A DNA stretch of 64,000 bases, from positions 1,106,937 to 1,170,936 of the forward strand of contig NZ_LKAQ01000004.1 in assembly GCF_001874525.1 (NCBI RefSeq). Reading direction: 5' to 3'. Positions 59,815 to 64,000 of this stretch are shown here, in pieces. A program made the position numbers and the translations under genes. The notes under the pieces were generated by a model that saw nothing but the letters and a program-made list of their open reading frames with translations, searched no databases and was not told the DNA's origin. Each line of letters begins with the position of its first letter. Position 1 is the first letter of the stretch. Origin of the DNA: Pseudodesulfovibrio hydrargyri. GTDB lineage: Bacteria > Desulfobacterota > Desulfovibrionia > Desulfovibrionales > Desulfovibrionaceae.

Positions 59815-60554
59815 GACGCAGCCCCCGCAGGCAACGACAGGGGCTGGGCGAGAGACATGTCGAACAGCGGCAGGGCATACAGCAGAGGCGTTTCCTCCTC
59901 GCCGGGCGCGGCCATGATGCACTCCCAGCATGCGCCGCCGCGGAACATGACCAACGCCCTGTCCTCGCGGTACATGGGAGGCAACCACTGGCTCCCCAGC
60001 ACATTCGCCTTGCCGCACCGCTTCTCCAGCTCCGGCACATCGACAAATGGCGCTTTCGGATTGAAAAAACGGGGCAGGGTGGTGGTGTTCGTGTCCTGGT
60101 ATACATCCCCGTTCCGACTCAGGGGAGAAATGAGGTTGAGCCAGAAAGGATTCGCGTTGGAACCGATTTCGCTCAGGGAAAAGGCCTGCCGCTTCCCGGC
60201 GCTGTCCAGGAACGACGCGATCCGGGCTCCGGTCACCATACCGGCAAAAGGCGAAACGATAAGGGCCGGTTCGGGCTCGGCTCCGGGAAGGACTGTTTCG
60301 ACAACGGTCTTGGACCAGTCTCGCAGCTTCTCGCCGTCGAGCAACTTCATCGACGAATCGAGAATCCGGCTCTCGCGTCCGGTCAAGGAATGTATCTCGG
60401 TTGCCAGTGCAGGGTCCTGGCACAGGACGGCAACGTCGCCGAATGTCTCGAGCGTGCCGAACAGATGGTCGACCAGTTCGCTGAACAGGTTGTGATTGGC
60501 GAGAAACACCTCATCCCTGATGCCGTTTTTCTGAAAATGGACGATCACGTTCAT
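59811..60554 (-). CDS. Orphan protein between two cytidylyltransferases
   Basis: 247 residues, no family recognised. No signal peptide or membrane helix. Features: HNLFSELVDHLFGTLE near the start, IVSPFAGMVTGARI, EIGSNANPFWLNLI and a single GGACWECIM. It overlaps both neighbours by 4 bp, so expression is tightly tied to CMP-sugar formation. It occupies the place where a UDP-sugar hydrolase (NeuC/LegG/SpsG) might be expected, but shows none of their motifs that I can see. Confidence 0.7.
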   Translation of the reverse strand: MNVIVHFQKNGIRDEVFLANHNLFSELVDHLFGTLETFGDVAVLCQDPALATEIHSLTGRESRILDSSMKLLDGEKLRDWSKTVVETVLPGAEPEPALIVSPFAGMVTGARIASFLDSAGKRQAFSLSEIGSNANPFWLNLISPLSRNGDVYQDTNTTTLPRFFNPKAPFVDVPELEKRCGKANVLGSQWLPPMYREDRALVMFRGGACWECIMAAPGEEETPLLYALPLFDMSLAQPLSLPAGAAS

Positions 60555-61264
60555 AGCGCCCCCAATCCGAAATCGTAGAGACCGGCGGCAACGACCCTGT
60601 TCGCCAAATGGAGATCCTCGTGGACGTCGATGTCGATGAGCTCAATGGGGTTGGTTACCACTTTGTAGGCGAAGTTGTTGTAGAGGTTCATCTCCGCCGG
60701 CGCGTAATCATTGTGATTGGTGCCAATGAAATTGCCCAGGCACTTCATCCAATGATACTGCTCGCCTGCCATTTTCACGAAATCCTTCAACGGCACCAGG
60801 CCGTCGCCGTTCATGAGATGGCTCTGCATCACGTGCACGTCGGGGATCGTCACGCTCGTGACGGCGTAGAAGCTCTGTAGGCCGTCGACCATTTTCTGTA
60901 CGTCGTGAAGATTTCTGAAAGGGCTGGTGGGGAGCAGGCACACGTGGCGGACTGCCAGCACGCCCTCCTCTCGGTGGAGGCGGGCAATGAATTGTTCCAG
61001 GGACTGGCCCAGGGACGACGCATTCCCGGCATATTTCGGATCGCGCAGGAAGGGAGACTCCGCGCCATAGTCGCGCGCCAACGCCGCATACTCGTTGCAG
61101 TCGGTGTCGACGTATACCTTGTCGATGCCGCGTAAGGCCTTGGCCAGCCGGATCGTATAGGAGATCAACGGATGCCCCCCCACCAGGGCGACGTTCTTGT
61201 CCTTGATCCTGGAGGAGTTCTTCCGGGCAGGTATTATGATGACGTTCTTGCCGTTCTCTTCCAT
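60551..61264 (-). CDS. neuA: CMP-nonulosonic acid cytidylyltransferase (NeuA-like)
   Basis: 237 residues. IIPARKNSSRIKDKNVALVGGHPLISYTI is the NeuA/KdsB nucleotide loop; LLPTSPFRNLHDVQKM follows and IDIDVHEDLHLA closes the fold with the metal Asp. It activates the NeuB product with CTP. First gene of the ~30-gene operon; AAGGAT precedes the ATG. Confidence 0.9.
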   Translation of the reverse strand: MEENGKNVIIIPARKNSSRIKDKNVALVGGHPLISYTIRLAKALRGIDKVYVDTDCNEYAALARDYGAESPFLRDPKYAGNASSLGQSLEQFIARLHREEGVLAVRHVCLLPTSPFRNLHDVQKMVDGLQSFYAVTSVTIPDVHVMQSHLMNGDGLVPLKDFVKMAGEQYHWMKCLGNFIGTNHNDYAPAEMNLYNNFAYKVVTNPIELIDIDVHEDLHLANRVVAAGLYDFGLGAL

Positions 61265-61828
61265 TCGCCGATCCTTGTCTCCAGAGTCCGCGCCGATCAA
61301 TTGTACACTGTATTAACGATTTGACCGCCGATGCATCCATCGGTTCCGGACGCGGACGTTCCGCTTGGTTATCGTATCCTCAAGATTCCAATCATTCTTT
61401 TTGTAAATGTTCAAGGGGAAAACAATTCCCGTTCAGAACCCGAAGTACAATTGTTTTGCAAAATGCGGGCCGGGATTTCCAGGCACGTTTCCGCCGAAGA
61501 AAACAAAAATAAATCAAATCTTAACAGGTTGTTGCAGAGTGATCCCATGGCGAGTTGCAGGGCCGCAAAAGGGTCAATCCTCCGACGCGGCGACGCTGGC
61601 CTTTAAAAAACAATCATTAACTCACTGATCGGATGTTTTGAAAAAAAGTTGAGGCACGGAAGGGAAAAAAGATTTCGCGTTGCGCGGGTATGCCCGGAGA
61701 CCTGGTCCGCTTCAATCGAATCGAACTGCGCGAAGAGGAGGGGCGGGCCGTCGAACCGTTCGGCGGGCAAGCCGTTCGACGGGCCTTTGAGCGCCGGGCC
61801 GCCCTTTGTCCCTTTCCCCAAAAAACAG
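61265..61828. other. AT-rich intergenic region upstream of the glycan operon
   Basis: This stretch and the terminator fill the 634-bp gap. It has AT-rich tracts and no convincing gene on either strand. A TACAAT on the minus strand (61300-61305) could be a -10 box for the operon, but no good -35 is spaced from it. It should contain the operon promoter and any control sites. Confidence 0.5.
61419..61457. promoter_or_regulatory. 9-bp inverted repeat in operon upstream region
   Basis: AAAACAATT (61419-61427) and AATTGTTTT (61449-61457) form a perfect inverted repeat with a 21-bp spacer, about three helical turns between arm centres. It lies 155-193 bp upstream of the first operon gene, a reasonable place for a regulator or silencer site. 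Confidence 0.4.
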
Positions 61829-61855
61829 CCCCCCGCCGGACCGTCCGGTGGGGGG
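61819..61855 (-). terminator. Terminator of the peroxiredoxin gene
   Basis: On the minus strand a stem of six G-C pairs extended by CCGGA/TCCGG (61829-61855) is followed by CTGTTTTTT, 44 bp after the stop codon. A textbook rho-independent terminator. Confidence 0.88.
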
Positions 61856-61898
61856 CGTTTCATGCAACAGGTCAGCGAGAGTGTGAGATCGCTGCCGT

Positions 61899-62531
61899 CT
61901 AGTCGTTGAGCGCTTCGTAGACCTTGCCGACCATCCCGTCGTTGGGGGTCAGGGTCTTTTCGCCCGGAGTCCATTTGGCCGGGCAGACCTCGGCGGGGTG
62001 GTCGATGAGGTAGGTGTTGGCCTCCACCTTGCGGACCAGCTCATCCGCATTGCGGCCCACGTTATAGAAATTGATCTCGGACGAGACCAGCACGCCCTCG
62101 GGGTTGATGACGAAGGTGCCGCGCAGGGCCAGGCCGGTCTCGAAGTCCCACACGTCGAAGAACCGGGATACTTCGCCGGTGGGGTCGGAGGCCATCTTGA
62201 ACTTGACGTTTTCCAGCATGCGTTCGTCGGATCGCCAGGCCATGTGGGAGAATTTGGTGTCCGTGGACACGGAGATGACCTCGGCCCCGAGTTTTTTCAG
62301 GTCCTCGTGGCGGGTGGCCAGGTCGGCCAGCTCGGTGGGGCAGACAAAGGTGAAGTCCGCGGGATAGAAAAACAGGATGGCCCATTTGCCTTCCTTGCGC
62401 AGCGCGCCCAGGTCCACCTCGGTGAAACCGCCCTCGGCGGGGTCGAAGGCCTCCATCGTGAATTCGGGCACGGGCTGGCCCACTTTGGCGAAATCAGGCA
62501 TGGTGTCGTTGGACTCGAAGTCGTTGCTCAT
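61899..62531 (-). CDS. 2-Cys peroxiredoxin (AhpC/Tsa)
   Basis: 210 residues. Peroxidatic Cys in DFTFVCPTELADL near residue 64 and resolving Cys in HPAEVCPAKWTPG near 183, so a typical 2-Cys enzyme reducing peroxides in the cytoplasm; a YVF-like sensitive tail is absent. GAAAGGAAA precedes the ATG. A TATAAA at 62567-62572 (minus strand) could be its -10 box. Divergent from the M16 gene. Confidence 0.93.
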   Translation of the reverse strand: MSNDFESNDTMPDFAKVGQPVPEFTMEAFDPAEGGFTEVDLGALRKEGKWAILFFYPADFTFVCPTELADLATRHEDLKKLGAEVISVSTDTKFSHMAWRSDERMLENVKFKMASDPTGEVSRFFDVWDFETGLALRGTFVINPEGVLVSSEINFYNVGRNADELVRKVEANTYLIDHPAEVCPAKWTPGEKTLTPNDGMVGKVYEALND

Positions 62532-62748
62532 ATTAAATTTCCTTTCTTTTTTCAGAGGTTGAAATTTTTATAGGAATGATTACCGTTTTCAAGACACTAA
62601 GGGCAGGCAGGTTCTCCGTCAAGGGTTTTTTGCATTTTTCTCCACTTTGCCCGGCGGGTCATGGTAGTGTATACCGAGGCTTTCCGCCGGGCGGCTCCGG
62701 CTTCGGGCATCCGGCGCATGATCGAATACAAAAGAAAAGAGAGCGCTT

Positions 62749-64000
62749 ATGACTTTCGGCTTCACCAAGATACGGGAAATGGAAATCGCGGAACTGGCCA
62801 GCACGGCCGTGGTCTACCGCCACGACAAGACCGGGGCGCGCGTCCTGTCCATGATCAACGAGGACGAGAACAAGGTCTTCGGCATCTCGTTCCGCACTCC
62901 GCCCGAGGACTCCACGGGCGTGGCCCACATCCTGGAGCACTCGGTGCTCTGCGGCTCGGACAAGTATCCGGTGCGCGAGCCGTTCGTGGAACTGCTCAAG
63001 GGGTCGCTCCAGACCTTCCTCAACGCCCTGACCTTTCCGGACAAGACCTGCTACCCCGTGGCCTCGGCCAACGTGCAGGACTTCTACAACCTCGTGGACG
63101 TGTACCTGGACGCGGTCTTCCACCCGCGCCTGACCGAGAACACGCTCAAACAGGAGGGCTGGCACTACGAACTGGAATCCACGGACCGCGACATGACCTA
63201 CAAGGGCGTGGTCTTCAACGAGATGAAGGGCGCGTATTCCTCGCCCGACTCCCTGCTCTACGAGCACTCCCAGCAGTCCCTGTTCCCGGAAACCACCTAC
63301 GGCCTGGACTCGGGCGGCGACCCGGCGGTCATCCCGGAACTGACGTTTGACAAGTTCATGGCCTTCCACCGCGACCATTACCATCCGTCCAACGGGTACG
63401 CCTTCTTCTACGGCGACGACGACCCGGAAAAGCGCCTGGAGATCCTGGACGCGGTCTTCTCGCAGTATGAGGCCATCGACGTGACCCCGACCCGGGTGCC
63501 GCTCCAGCCGCGCTTCACCGAGGCCAGGACCGTGCGCAAGGGCTACCCGGCCTCGGACCGGCTGGCCAAGGGCATGTTCACGGTCAACTGGCTGCTGGCC
63601 GAGACCGCCGACGCCAACCTGAACCTGGCCCTGCACATCCTCGAGCACATCCTCATCGGCCTGCCCAGTTCGCCGCTGAAAAAGGCGCTGACCGACTCCG
63701 GCCTGGGCGACGACCTGGCCGGCGTGGGTCTGGAAGCCGACATCCGCCAGATGTTCTTCTCCGTGGGCCTCAAAGGCATGCATCCGTCCAACGCCATCAA
63801 GGTGGAGTCGATCATCTTCAACACCATTAAGGATCTGGTCGAAAACGGCATAGACGCCCGCGACATCGAGGCGGCCGTCAATTCCGTGGAGTTCTCCCTG
63901 CGCGAGAACAACACCGGCTCCTACCCGCGTGGCCTGTCGCTCATGTTCCAGGCCCTGTCCACCTGGCTCTACGACGACGAGAACGAGGGCGATCCACTGG
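62749..64000 (+). CDS. M16C zinc metallopeptidase (PreP-like), partial
   Basis: The first 417 residues are in the window and the frame runs off the right edge; family members are about 960-1000 residues. The inverted zinc motif HILEH is near residue 68, and the downstream metal Glu region reads VVFNEMKGAYSS. This is the presequence-protease/Cym1 (M16C) group that degrades short unfolded peptides. Start chosen at MTFGFTKIREM; the 217-bp divergent gap to the peroxiredoxin holds both promoters. Confidence 0.92.
   Translation, partial: MTFGFTKIREMEIAELASTAVVYRHDKTGARVLSMINEDENKVFGISFRTPPEDSTGVAHILEHSVLCGSDKYPVREPFVELLKGSLQTFLNALTFPDKTCYPVASANVQDFYNLVDVYLDAVFHPRLTENTLKQEGWHYELESTDRDMTYKGVVFNEMKGAYSSPDSLLYEHSQQSLFPETTYGLDSGGDPAVIPELTFDKFMAFHRDHYHPSNGYAFFYGDDDPEKRLEILDAVFSQYEAIDVTPTRVPLQPRFTEARTVRKGYPASDRLAKGMFTVNWLLAETADANLNLALHILEHILIGLPSSPLKKALTDSGLGDDLAGVGLEADIRQMFFSVGLKGMHPSNAIKVESIIFNTIKDLVENGIDARDIEAAVNSVEFSLRENNTGSYPRGLSLMFQALSTWLYDDENEGDPL

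Noticed and set aside
62567..62572. PerR/Fur box near the peroxiredoxin promoter
   Set aside because: GGTAATCATTCC is only loosely palindromic and does not match the PerR or Fur consensus well enough to call.

Overview
The window is high-GC DNA that looks like a chromosome segment from a sulfate-reducing deltaproteobacterium of the Desulfovibrio/Pseudodesulfovibrio group. This is inferred from the gene families: a tungsten-type aldehyde:ferredoxin oxidoreductase with a polyferredoxin, a YedE selenium-metabolism operon, a DUF1858 protein and an NtrY-like kinase preceded by a DUF4390 gene. Hairpin-bearing intergenic repeats also recur. No rRNA or CRISPR array was seen, and one tRNA gene (Phe, GAA) is present.

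Region by region. 1-2.1 kb: an AbrB-duplication membrane protein, then a small cassette (NAD(P)-binding protein plus divergent HxlR regulator) lying between an intact tRNA-Phe and a duplicated 3' piece of the same tRNA, which looks like a relic of site-specific integration. 2.1-7.8 kb: AOR, its ferredoxin and a glycosyltransferase on the minus strand, and a diguanylate cyclase on the plus strand. 7.8-13 kb: an intergenic repeat, a remnant of a BPP-1-like podovirus head module (portal, Bbp19-like, scaffold-like), a nested palindromic element, and a frameshifted GC-rich to AT-rich ORF facing an antisense orphan ORF with an internal 9-bp tandem repeat. 13-15.6 kb: an MBOAT O-acyltransferase and an SGNH/DltD-like partner. 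15.6-18.6 kb: a selenium-type operon (yedE, tusA-like, DUF3343, GGTGD-motif kinase-like gene, DUF1858) with two phased 18-bp repeats upstream. 18.8-29.7 kb: mostly housekeeping genes (PA2778/PA2779 pair, rlmN, a binding protein, nfo, HAD hydrolase, TIGR01777 epimerase, NtrY-like kinase, DUF4390, tandem universal stress protein).

29.7-61.3 kb: about 30 genes, all on the minus strand and mostly touching or overlapping, form a surface-glycan island. Its promoter-distal third (29.7-38.9 kb) holds glycosyltransferases, methyltransferases, a hexapeptide acyltransferase, a radical SAM enzyme, a sulfotransferase fusion and a three-part Rossmann/kinase-like/methyltransferase fusion. The middle (39-50.7 kb) holds a WbpG-HisH-HisF acetamidino module, AsnB, a DUF4910 aminopeptidase-like protein, an AAC(3)-type acyltransferase, a free acyl carrier protein, an acyl-activating enzyme fused to a cyclase/hydrolase domain and an HMGL-like aldolase with a large extra C-terminal half. 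The promoter-proximal part (50.7-61.3 kb) encodes nonulosonic-acid type functions: NeuB, two cytidylyltransferases, DegT aminotransferase, epimerase, Gfo/Idh oxidoreductase and GNAT acetyltransferase. The most novel-looking part is the aldolase / ligase-cyclase / ACP / AAC(3) block, which reads like a dedicated route that makes and loads an unusual acyl group onto an amino sugar.

61.3-64 kb: an AT-rich intergenic region, a 2-Cys peroxiredoxin with a strong terminator, and the 5' part of an M16C metallopeptidase that runs off the window.
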